A stretch of DNA of 49,751 nt from Paludibacter sp. Lineage in GTDB: Bacteria; Bacteroidota; Bacteroidia; Bacteroidales; Paludibacteraceae. The stretch is taken from assembly GCA_013426815.1 (NCBI GenBank), contig JACDZH010000004.1, forward strand, positions 1-49,751, given 5' to 3'. The translations under genes and the position numbers were made by a program. Position 1 is the stretch's first letter. The number at the start of each line of letters is the position of its first letter. Positions 42,798 to 49,751 of the stretch are shown here, piece by piece. The notes beneath the pieces are model-generated. The model was not told where the DNA came from. It searched no databases and saw only the letters and a program-made list of their open reading frames with translations.

Positions 42798-44375
42798 TTA
42801 GTGTTCATTTTTCATTCTCTCTGGATAATCGACAGTATAGTGCAATCCTCGGCTTTCTTTACGAAGCAGTGCCTGTTTTATAATTAAATAAGCAATACTT
42901 ATCACGTTTCGAAGTTCACAAATTTCGCGTGAAACAACCGATTTTTCAAATAAATTTTCTGTTTCGCGATATAGAATTTCTAATCTGTGAATGGCACGTT
43001 TCAAACGTAAATTAGAGCGAACAATGCCTACATAAGTACTCATAATTTGTTCGACTTCTCTAAAACTCTGTGTAATCAATACCATTTCTTCGGGTAGTGA
43101 AGTTCCTTCATCATTCCAGTCGGGTATATATTCGTTAAAAGTAATTTTATCAATTATTCTCATTGCATCTTTTAGTGCTGCATCGGCATAAACAATGGCT
43201 TCAATTAGCGAATTGGATGCCAAACGGTTAGCACCGTGAAGTCCGGTACAAGAACATTCGCCGGCTGCGTATAATCGTTTTATGGAAGATTGTCCGTTAA
43301 TATCAACCATTATTCCACCACATAAATAGTGCTGTGTTGGAACAACCGGAATAAAGTCCTTTGTTATGTCAATTCCATAGTCCAAACATTTTTTATAGAT
43401 ATTCGGAAAGTGTACTTTTGTTTCTTCTGCATTCATACGGGTCACATCCAAATATACAAAATCATGACCCCGAAGTTTCATTTCATTGTCGATGGCTCGC
43501 GCTACAATATCGCGTGGAGCTAAAGAACCACGCTCATCATATTTGTGCATAAATTGTTTTCCATCTTGGGTCATCAGAACAGCACCATAACCACGTATTG
43601 CTTCTGTAATCAGAAAAGTTGGTCGTTCGCCCTGATGATATAAAGCAGTAGGATGAAACTGAATGAATTCCATGTCCTTAATTTTTCCGCGTGCTCTGTG
43701 AACCATGGCGATTCCGTCGCCAGTGGCAATTTCGGGATTAGTAGTAGTTGAATAAACACTACCGATACCTCCTGTTGCTAACAAAGTAATTTTGGCAAGA
43801 AAAGTATGAATATTATTTGTATTCTGATCTAACACATAAGCCCCATAGCATTCAATATCAGACGAATGATGCGTTACTACCTGACCTAAATGATGCTGGG
43901 TAAGAATTTCGATGGCGAAATAATATTCAAAAACTTCAATTTCTGAATGAGTTTTAACCTGACGAATTAAACTTTCCTGAATTTCGAAACCTGTATTGTC
44001 CTTGTGATGTAATATGCGATGTTCAGAATGACCACCTTCGCGATGCAAATCAAAAAGTCCATTTTCGTCTTTATCAAAATCGACACCCCAACCCAATAAT
44101 TCTTTTATTTGTTCAGGAGCATTTCTTACTACTTTCTCAACAGTCTCTAAATTGCAATGTCCGTCACCAGAAATAAGTGTATCTTCGATGTGTTTATCAA
44201 AATTATCAGGTGTATAAGTTACCGAAGCTATTCCACCCTGCGCATAAGAAGTGTTGGATTCGTTTAGTGTAGTTTTACAAAGTAATGCTACTTTACCAAA
44301 TTTAGCTGCTTTCAGCGCAAAACTGATACCTGCTATGCCGCTACCAATGACTAAGAAATCGAACTTGCGTGTCAT
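42798..44375 (-). CDS. nadB: L-aspartate oxidase NadB
   Basis: A 525-residue FAD flavoprotein that oxidises L-aspartate to iminoaspartate, the first step of NAD synthesis. The FAD site is FLVIGSGIAGISFALKAAKF. Substrate and flavin motifs follow: NTSYAQGGIASV, REGGHSEHRILHHKDNTG, LATGGIGSVYSTTTNPE, EFIQFHPTALY, and the late HYLCGGIMVDINGQSSI / LYAAGECSCTGLHGANRLASNSL block. The C-terminal helical domain is present, so the protein is complete. nadA and nadC are not in the window. Tandem AT-rich repeats occur upstream of the start. Confidence 0.95.
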   Translation of the reverse strand: MTRKFDFLVIGSGIAGISFALKAAKFGKVALLCKTTLNESNTSYAQGGIASVTYTPDNFDKHIEDTLISGDGHCNLETVEKVVRNAPEQIKELLGWGVDFDKDENGLFDLHREGGHSEHRILHHKDNTGFEIQESLIRQVKTHSEIEVFEYYFAIEILTQHHLGQVVTHHSSDIECYGAYVLDQNTNNIHTFLAKITLLATGGIGSVYSTTTNPEIATGDGIAMVHRARGKIKDMEFIQFHPTALYHQGERPTFLITEAIRGYGAVLMTQDGKQFMHKYDERGSLAPRDIVARAIDNEMKLRGHDFVYLDVTRMNAEETKVHFPNIYKKCLDYGIDITKDFIPVVPTQHYLCGGIMVDINGQSSIKRLYAAGECSCTGLHGANRLASNSLIEAIVYADAALKDAMRIIDKITFNEYIPDWNDEGTSLPEEMVLITQSFREVEQIMSTYVGIVRSNLRLKRAIHRLEILYRETENLFEKSVVSREICELRNVISIAYLIIKQALLRKESRGLHYTVDYPERMKNEH

Positions 44376-44720
44376 TTTTATAAAAAAGACTAGGATTATA
44401 CTTTAATGAAACAAGTATAAAGTAAATAAGTTGATAATGTGCTAATTTGAAAATATGCTAATTCGATAATGTTGTTTACTAATGATTTGGATGAAATATT
44501 CTGCGTTATAACAAAACTAACAAAACACTAAAAATAAAACACTTTACGCTAAAATAATATCATCTTTGAGTCTACTCCTGTAAATCTATATTTCATTTTT
44601 GAACGCTAAGTCCGCAAAGACACAATGACGTAACGTTCATATATACAGCGTATATATTTCTTTGCAGCTTACGACTTTGCATTTTTGCGTTCAGAAAATA
44701 CTTCTTTTATTGGACTCACT
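44376..44720. other. 345-bp intergenic region with repeats upstream of nadB
   Basis: No gene seen. At 44432..44472 the motif GATAATGTGCTAATTTGAAA recurs in part as ATATGCTAATTCGATAATG. Further out, an imperfect inverted repeat pairs GAACGCTAAGTCCGCAAAGA (from 44601) with TTTGCATTTTTGCGTTC (ending 44694). A -7-like TAGTTTTGT on the minus strand at 44511..44519 could be the nadB promoter. Confidence 0.55.
44601..44694. repeat. Imperfect inverted repeat of the CGCAAAGA type
   Basis: The left arm starts GAACGCTAAGTCCGCAAAGA; the right arm, read on the minus strand, starts GAACGCAAAAATGCAAAGTC. The words GAACGC, GCAAAG and TAAG are shared in both arms. Such AACGCAAAGACGCAAAG-like elements are frequent between Bacteroidota genes. 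It lies just downstream of the GNAT-like gene's stop. Confidence 0.5.
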
Positions 44721-45845
44721 TTAGATTTGTTTTATAAAAATTCGTCTAGTTTTGTGATTTTCAAACTCAAAACTCCCCCATTGCGAGGACATCTGCGTAT
44801 TTGTTTCCAATTCAGGATTGCTTTCGGCAAATTTATAACCATTTTTTGCAAATCGAGGCATAAGTTCGGCAAACAAAATGGAGTTTACACCTTTATTTTG
44901 ATAATCGGGATGAACAGCCATCAAGTACAAATCCACCATATCGTTCTTTTTCAAAGCTCTAAACAAATAATACCAACCAAAAGGGAAAAGATGTCCTTTG
45001 GCTTTTTGCAGAGCCTTGGTAAAGCTTGGCATAGCAATACCAAGTGCCACCACATTATCTTTTTCGTCGGCAATAATACAAAGTGTGTCCAAACGTAAAA
45101 TGCTAAAATAAAGTTGAATGTAGAAGTGAATTTGCTTATCATTTAATTTGGTAAAACCATATAAATGCTGATAAGTTAGATTCAGTAAATCAAATATTTT
45201 AGTAGCATAATTCTTTACCAATTCTTTGCGAGATTTGAATTGAAGTGCTTTTAGATTGTATTTGTTTTTTACAATATCCGCAATTCGAAAATATTTTTCG
45301 GGAAAAACTTCTGGAATTGTAATCAGGTACTCTTTCGAATCAATATCCTGTACAAAACCGTTTTGTTCAATATGACGAGCATAATAAGGATAATTGTAAA
45401 TGGCAGCCAAAGTTCCTGGTCTGTCGAATCCTTTGATAAGAGTACCCTCATGATCGAAGTCGGTAAATCCAAGGGGACCGTGAATTGATGTCATCCCCTT
45501 GTCTTTTGCCCAAGATATGGCACAATCGAACAATGCTTTTGTAACTTCGTCATCGTCAATAAAATCAATCCAACCAAAACGTGCATATTTCTGATTCCAA
45601 GTTTGATTTGACACAGGATTTATAATTACAGCAATACGACCCGCAATTTTATTGTTTTTGAAAGCCATAAAATATGTAGCTTCGCAAATATCTAATGTGG
45701 GATTTTTTCCTTTCGTTAAATTCAGCAAATCATCGATCATCAAAGGTGGTACTGCAAATTCACAATCTTTGTATAAATTAATACCAAACCAGATGAATTG
45801 CTTTAATTCTTTTTTGTTCGAAACTTCACGAATTGTTACTGACAT
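44721..45845 (-). CDS. GNAT-like acyltransferase family protein
   Basis: A 374-residue protein of a conserved Bacteroidota family with acyl-CoA N-acyltransferase (GNAT) fold features. The N-terminal half contains FMAFKNNKIAGRIAVIINPVS, ARFGWIDFIDDDEVTKALFD and GPLGFTDFDHEGTLIKGFD. The C-terminal half has LYLMAVHPDYQNKGVNSILFAELMPRFAKNGY, which matches GNAT motif A (V-x-P-x-x-Q-x-x-G). The acceptor is unknown. It stands alone upstream of the repeat region leading to nadB. Confidence 0.75.
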   Translation of the reverse strand: MSVTIREVSNKKELKQFIWFGINLYKDCEFAVPPLMIDDLLNLTKGKNPTLDICEATYFMAFKNNKIAGRIAVIINPVSNQTWNQKYARFGWIDFIDDDEVTKALFDCAISWAKDKGMTSIHGPLGFTDFDHEGTLIKGFDRPGTLAAIYNYPYYARHIEQNGFVQDIDSKEYLITIPEVFPEKYFRIADIVKNKYNLKALQFKSRKELVKNYATKIFDLLNLTYQHLYGFTKLNDKQIHFYIQLYFSILRLDTLCIIADEKDNVVALGIAMPSFTKALQKAKGHLFPFGWYYLFRALKKNDMVDLYLMAVHPDYQNKGVNSILFAELMPRFAKNGYKFAESNPELETNTQMSSQWGSFEFENHKTRRIFIKQI

Positions 45846-45999
45846 ATTAATATCTTTAAGTTTATTCTAAAAAAATCGTGTAAAATAACGCAAAATAATT
45901 GCAATTTCCAATAAATCACAGGATTTTTTGTTTAAATACAATCTATTTGTTTATATTGTAGAAATATTATTTACTTTGAATCAGAATCTAAAAAATCAT

Positions 46000-47418
46000 C
46001 TAAATTACAATTTTTATTTCGAGTAGCACCACATTCTCAACATGATGCGTATGTGGAAACATATCAACCGGCTGAACTGCAGTTACCTTATATTTGCTAT
46101 CGAGTAAATTCAAATCACGCGCTTGTGTAGCAGGATTACAACTTACATAAACAATACGTTTTGGTTCCGCAAAAAGAATTGCACTAATCACATCATGGTG
46201 CATACCGGCACGAGGTGGATCGGTAATAATCACATCGGGTTTTCCGTGCCTTTCAATAAATTCGGCAGTCAGAATGTTTTTCATATCGCCAGCAAAAAAC
46301 AGGGTATTGCTAATATTATTTAACTTTGAATTTACATCAGCATCTTCGATAGCTTCCGAAACATATTCAATACCTATTACTTGTCTGGATTGGTGTGCAA
46401 TAAAATTGGCTATTGTTCCGGTTCCTGTATATAAATCATATACCAACTCGTTGCCGGTAAGTTGTGCCAGATTTAGTGTGACATTGTAAAGTTCATAAGC
46501 TTGAACCGAGTTAGTTTGGTAGAATGATTTTGGTCCAATTTTAAATTTTAACCCTTCCATTTCCTCGTAAATACATTCATTTCCTTTAAAAACAAGAACT
46601 TCCTTGTCGGTAATGGTATCGTTGGCTTTGGAATTTATAATGTATAACAACGATGTAATTTGCGGAAATTTATCGGCAATATGCAGTAGAAGTGCATCTT
46701 GAGTTGCTTTGTCTTCATAGAAAATAATCAGAATAACCATCAACTCACCAGTAGAAGTGGTTCGGATCATCAGGGTGCGCAGAAAACCTTCCTGATTGCG
46801 AAGATCGAAAAAAGTGAGATTGTTTTCCAACGCATAACGACGGATTTCATTGCGGATTTCGTTTGAATCGGCGGTTTGTAGCCAACATTTTTCGATATCC
46901 AACACTTTGTCGAACTGACCGGGAATATGAAAACCCAATGCATTCATGGTTTCAAAGATCTTACCATCGGCAATTTCTTCGTTTGTTCTCCAGCGTTTGT
47001 TGGAGAAAGTAAATTCAAGTTTGTTGCGGTAAAACTCTGTTTTGGAAGAACCAATTATGGGCGATATTTCCGGCAATTCAATTTTTCCAATGCGTGTAAG
47101 GTTGTCAACTACTTGTTTTTGTTTGTAGCGGATTTGTTCTGAGTAAGGCAAAATTTGCCATTTGCAACCACCACAAATTCCAAAATGTTGGCAAACAGCA
47201 TCAATGCGTTTTTCGGAATACGAATGGAAATGGATGGGGCGTGCTTCCATAAAATTACTTTTCTTGCGCGTAACCTGCAAATCGACCACATCGCCAGGCA
47301 CCACAAAAGGTACAAAAACAATTATGTCATTCACTCTGGCAATGGCTTTGCCTTCGGCGGCAATGTCGGTTATGGTGATGTTTTCGAAAATTGGATGCGG
47401 TTTTTTATTTTTAGCCAT
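46000..47418 (-). CDS. rlmD: 23S rRNA (uracil-C5)-methyltransferase, RlmD/TrmA family
   Basis: A 472-residue SAM-dependent m5U methyltransferase. I start it at MAKNKKPHPIFENITITDIA (ATG 47418), since the TRAM domain (AEGKAIARVNDIIVFVPFVVPGDVVDLQVT) follows at once. An upstream in-frame ATG would add 14 unrelated residues. An iron-sulfur cluster motif is seen in CQHFGICGGCKWQ. The methyltransferase domain has VYDLYTGTGTIANFIA, GIEYVSEAIEDA, ITDPPRAGMH and the catalytic cysteine in IVYVSCNPATQARDL. By family it methylates U1939 or U747 of 23S rRNA; RlmD versus RlmC cannot be resolved. Confidence 0.93.
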   Translation of the reverse strand: MAKNKKPHPIFENITITDIAAEGKAIARVNDIIVFVPFVVPGDVVDLQVTRKKSNFMEARPIHFHSYSEKRIDAVCQHFGICGGCKWQILPYSEQIRYKQKQVVDNLTRIGKIELPEISPIIGSSKTEFYRNKLEFTFSNKRWRTNEEIADGKIFETMNALGFHIPGQFDKVLDIEKCWLQTADSNEIRNEIRRYALENNLTFFDLRNQEGFLRTLMIRTTSTGELMVILIIFYEDKATQDALLLHIADKFPQITSLLYIINSKANDTITDKEVLVFKGNECIYEEMEGLKFKIGPKSFYQTNSVQAYELYNVTLNLAQLTGNELVYDLYTGTGTIANFIAHQSRQVIGIEYVSEAIEDADVNSKLNNISNTLFFAGDMKNILTAEFIERHGKPDVIITDPPRAGMHHDVISAILFAEPKRIVYVSCNPATQARDLNLLDSKYKVTAVQPVDMFPHTHHVENVVLLEIKIVI

Positions 47419-47516
47419 TATTTCGGTTGTCAGAATAGAACTTGCGTACAAGGTCTGCAATTATTTGAAACCGCAAAAGTACAACAATTTCTTTATTCAT
47501 TTACCGACAAAATGAA

Positions 47517-48233
47517 TCAAAAGATAATTCTTAATGCAATACCACCGGGGTAAGTACTTATAAAATATTCGGGTTGGAATTTATATACTAGAGCATTTGG
47601 TGTTGATTTATATTTATTACAATATTTTTTATAATCTTTCATTGCCCGAGTGGGTTGCGTCCAAATTTGCGCTTCGCTAATTACCGTATTGAATAAAAAA
47701 TTTGTTACACCATCCCACACCGAGCGTTTAAATCCTATCCAGGTGATTAATCCACTGCTAATATTTACCACGCCACTGAGTGCATGAACTTGCCACAATC
47801 GTCCTGCTTTTTCTTTTATTGCAAGTGCTTCTAAAAGCTTTTCGGCAGAATATAGTTTGATGAGTTTATCATCTGTTGAATTTTCGGGCATTTGATCCAA
47901 AGAATTGGTATCAGCTGTATTCAAGGGCGTAAGCAATTGTTTTGCACCTCCCAATAATGTAGTAACGCAACCAAGTGCCATGTCCTGTCTTATTGCTGCA
48001 TCTTTACTTATCAAAAAAAAAGCTCCTTGTCCAACTGTGGCAACACTATAACCTGCCATCCAACCTTTCCACCAAACATTAACCCCTGGTTTTGATTGTT
48101 TTAGCATGTTTTGAATGCATTGAATACGCTTATGTATCAGCGTATCTGAAATGTTTTCCTCCGCAAAACTGTTTATTGAAAGAGAAAAAAATGGGATAAA
48201 AATAATAGACCATCCCCAGTTAAATCTATTCAT
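47517..48233 (-). CDS. Exported or membrane protein of unknown function
   Basis: A 238-residue protein I do not recognise. The N-terminus NRFNWGWSIIFIPFFSLSIN is a probable signal peptide ending near SFA-EE. Two further hydrophobic stretches (AGYSVATVGQGAFFLIS and LSGVVNISSGLITWIGF) suggest membrane association. The last residues (FQPEYFISTYPGGIALRIIF) could be an outer-membrane-type beta strand. It lies about 100 bp upstream of rlmD on the same strand. Confidence 0.6.
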   Translation of the reverse strand: MNRFNWGWSIIFIPFFSLSINSFAEENISDTLIHKRIQCIQNMLKQSKPGVNVWWKGWMAGYSVATVGQGAFFLISKDAAIRQDMALGCVTTLLGGAKQLLTPLNTADTNSLDQMPENSTDDKLIKLYSAEKLLEALAIKEKAGRLWQVHALSGVVNISSGLITWIGFKRSVWDGVTNFLFNTVISEAQIWTQPTRAMKDYKKYCNKYKSTPNALVYKFQPEYFISTYPGGIALRIIF

Positions 48234-48657
48234 ATTAATTAAATATCAAGTTAAACAAATGTAAATATGAATGTTGTGTAGAAAGTAAGAGCAATGAACA
48301 CAGAACCATGAACAAAGACAGTAGTTGTAACTTGTTATATTCGTTAGTCCCTTCGCTATTTATTAATCAAAAAAAAAGTTTTAAGCAAAATGTTACAATT
48401 ATTTTTTTTGATTTCAAAAGATATAAATCTAAAAATAAATGATTGATTGATTGATTATTTTCTCCTACTTGTAGTTTTGTTATAATTACCAACACTATTA
48501 CAATCCTAATTTCCAATTATTTATTTCAGTAAATAAAATTATATTTTACTATTTTCTTAATTGACAGGATACAAATGAACATGATAACCTGGTGAATGAT
48601 GGTATTATACATTATAGCATTTCTACGATTGAGCTATAAAAAAATTCCCCTCAGTTA
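48234..48657. other. 424-bp intergenic region, no gene recognised
   Basis: AT-rich DNA with a short tetranucleotide run (GATTGATTGATTGATT near 48440) and word repeats such as ATGAACACAGAACCATGAAC before the start of the gene ending at 47517. I see no credible coding frame, hairpin terminator or RNA gene. Confidence 0.5.
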
Positions 48658-49044
48658 TTATATTTTGTCTCTTAATATTTTAGGAATAAAGAATAAGGGG
48701 TATATCAGTAAAAATAAGTTTGGAATCCACCAATTTAAATCAGTTTCACGAGCAAGTGCCCAATATGAAACGGCTTGCAAGCCAGAAACACTTGTAAGCA
48801 CTAAGGAAATTAAAGCATAGTTTTTCCAGTTTTCGTTTTGCTTACTGTAAATATAAATACTATAAAGTCCAGAAGTTGATACTAAAATATCTAAAGGAAA
48901 AAAAGACCAATTCCAATTAACTAAAATTGGATTTGTATAGTCACTGTAAAGATATATTGCAGGTATTAAATGTAATGCCGTAATTGTCCAATAGAGAATA
49001 AATCCAATATCTACTACTAAAAAAAAATACTTTAATGTTTTCAT
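48658..49044 (-). CDS. DUF5360-like membrane protein
   Basis: A 128-residue protein with four hydrophobic segments (YFFLVVDIGFILYWTITALH, FFPLDILVSTSGLYSIYIY, YALISLVLTSVSGLQAVSYW, LFLLIYPLFFIP). The pattern resembles the YvaD/DUF5360 family of small membrane proteins. The start is ATG 49044, whose ATGA overlaps the TGA of the upstream gene. The longer frame would run into that gene. Function is unknown; translational coupling suggests joint expression with the DUF2147 protein. Confidence 0.75.
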   Translation of the reverse strand: MKTLKYFFLVVDIGFILYWTITALHLIPAIYLYSDYTNPILVNWNWSFFPLDILVSTSGLYSIYIYSKQNENWKNYALISLVLTSVSGLQAVSYWALARETDLNWWIPNLFLLIYPLFFIPKILRDKI

Positions 49045-49469
49045 TTTGTTTTTGTCCATGTTTGAGATTGATAAAAAATGCCCCAATAACCTCTTACTTT
49101 TAATGTATTATAGCTTGTTAACCATATTGTACAATTATAAGTTTTACCACTTTCGGGGTCATATATTGTTCCGTCCTTCCATTCATTATTGTTGAACCGA
49201 AGGTCTTTAATTATGATTAATTCAATTAATGGCCTATTTTTTAATAACTTATTGGGATTTTCGGTATCGGTGTAAGGGTTTCCTTTATTGTCATTCTGAT
49301 TCTTTAGCCAAATTATTTTCCCAAAATACTTCCCAGATTGTTGGTAAATTTCGGTGATACCTTCTTTATCGGCTGATAGCCACTTACCAATAATTTGATT
49401 TTGAGAGTAAGAAGTAAATGTGATGCAAATGAGCATCACTTCAATAAGAGATATTTTAACTTTCATCAT
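49041..49469 (-). CDS. Secreted DUF2147 protein
   Basis: A 142-residue exported protein. A signal peptide (MMKVKISLIEVMLICITFTSYSQ) is followed by the DUF2147 fold: IIGKWLSADKEGITEIYQQSGKYFGKIIWLK, PNKLLKNRPLIELIIIKDLRF, then WKDGTIYDPESGKTYNCTIW and LKVRGYWGIFYQSQTWTK. These lipocalin-like proteins are common in Bacteroidota and Proteobacteria and their role is unknown. A -7 element and two FNR/CRP-like boxes lie upstream, so expression is probably regulated by such a factor. Confidence 0.88.
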   Translation of the reverse strand: MMKVKISLIEVMLICITFTSYSQNQIIGKWLSADKEGITEIYQQSGKYFGKIIWLKNQNDNKGNPYTDTENPNKLLKNRPLIELIIIKDLRFNNNEWKDGTIYDPESGKTYNCTIWLTSYNTLKVRGYWGIFYQSQTWTKTK

Positions 49470-49520
49470 TTGTGTGTTTTTTGGATTGAATTAAATTATA
49501 TGTTTTTCATTAATTGTTTT

Positions 49521-49529
49521 GCAAAGATA
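49521..49529 (-). promoter_or_regulatory. -7 element of the DUF2147 promoter
   Basis: Minus strand TATCTTTGC matches TAnnTTTG exactly. It places the transcription start near 49516, about 45 bp before the start codon. A normal -33 TTTG at 19-21 bp is absent, as expected for an activator-dependent promoter. Confidence 0.6.
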
Positions 49530-49551
49530 GAATGCTTCAAAAAGTAATCAT

Positions 49552-49565
49552 TTGACAAATATCAA
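49552..49565. promoter_or_regulatory. FNR/CRP-like box 1
   Basis: TTGAC-AAAT-ATCAA, one mismatch from the FNR consensus TTGAT-N4-ATCAA. Its centre lies about 42 bp upstream of the inferred transcription start, the standard class II activator position. Confidence 0.6.
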
Positions 49566-49594
49566 AAAATAAAATTATGATAAATATATTTTTT

Positions 49595-49608
49595 TTGATA
49601 TATGTCAA
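49595..49608. promoter_or_regulatory. FNR/CRP-like box 2
   Basis: TTGAT-ATAT-GTCAA, the mirror-type variant of box 1. The two centres are 43 bp apart, close to four helical turns. Together with flanking A/T runs the boxes form a larger inverted repeat (49551..49609). The rest of 49610..49751 shows no gene. Confidence 0.55.
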
Positions 49609-49751
49609 ATGTAATAGTAAAATCTATATAGAATTTTGTATTGTAAAAATAACAAACAACATCAGAATGAAAATCTTAAAGAAATATTGGAAAAGAATAA
49701 TAGACATTATTTGAATTAATTTGTTATATGGTTGTTTATCAACAATATTCA

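Noticed and set aside
44601-44700. tRNA gene or small structured RNA
   Set aside because: The inverted repeat lacks a cloverleaf, a T-loop GTTCRA motif and an acceptor stem.

Overview
The window looks like the chromosome of an AT-rich Bacteroidota, most likely of the order Bacteroidales (perhaps near Paludibacteraceae). Supporting signs are secreted proteins with type IX secretion sorting tails, a Bacteroidota-type division and cell wall (dcw) cluster, a fused DAHP synthase-chorismate mutase, a 473-residue signal peptidase I, and promoters of the Bacteroidota form TAnnTTTG. I saw no rRNA, tRNA, CRISPR array, prophage or transposase. Almost everything is on the minus strand, except an acyltransferase at 25.4 kb and a small redox/metal island at 35.8-38.2 kb.

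Layout. 0.26-8.1 kb: four tandem BspA-like leucine-rich-repeat genes with three, two, one and one (decayed) modules, which looks like an amplified surface-protein family. 8.7-25.0 kb: a yqeY-like gene, then the dcw cluster in transcription order mraZ, rsmH, ftsL, ftsI, murE, mraY, murD, ftsW, murG, murC, ftsQ, ftsA, ftsZ. A 10-bp direct repeat upstream of mraZ fits an MraZ operator. 25.4-31.0 kb: a PlsC-type acyltransferase, then rimM, ilvE, a WbqC-like gene, lepB and dapB, with GC-rich palindromic elements between and inside these genes. 31.1-35.6 kb: an uncharacterised DUF1828-type two-gene unit, a secreted coiled-coil gene split by one in-frame stop, a CoA-binding protein, a methyltransferase and aroB.

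35.8-38.2 kb (plus strand): an ArsR regulator with a clear palindromic operator, two small Cys-containing membrane proteins, an HMA-like protein, a lipoprotein thioredoxin, the decayed remnant of a 2x[4Fe-4S] ferredoxin, and a Spy-like secreted protein. 38.3-41.8 kb: the aromatic amino-acid operon pheA, aminotransferase, DAHP synthase-chorismate mutase. Ahead of pheA I found a promoter, a 17-residue leader peptide with eight Phe/Tyr residues, and mutually exclusive antiterminator and terminator hairpins. This is a complete ribosome-mediated attenuator and is the best regulatory finding here. 42-49.5 kb: a Dabb protein, a small secreted protein, nadB, a GNAT-like protein, an RlmD-type RNA methyltransferase, an unknown exported protein, and a DUF2147/DUF5360-like pair under a promoter with two FNR/CRP-like boxes.

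The genes serve mainly envelope building (dcw, lepB, dapB for meso-diaminopimelate), aromatic and branched-chain amino-acid metabolism, and NAD synthesis. Recurrent short tandem repeats lie directly upstream of many minus-strand start codons.
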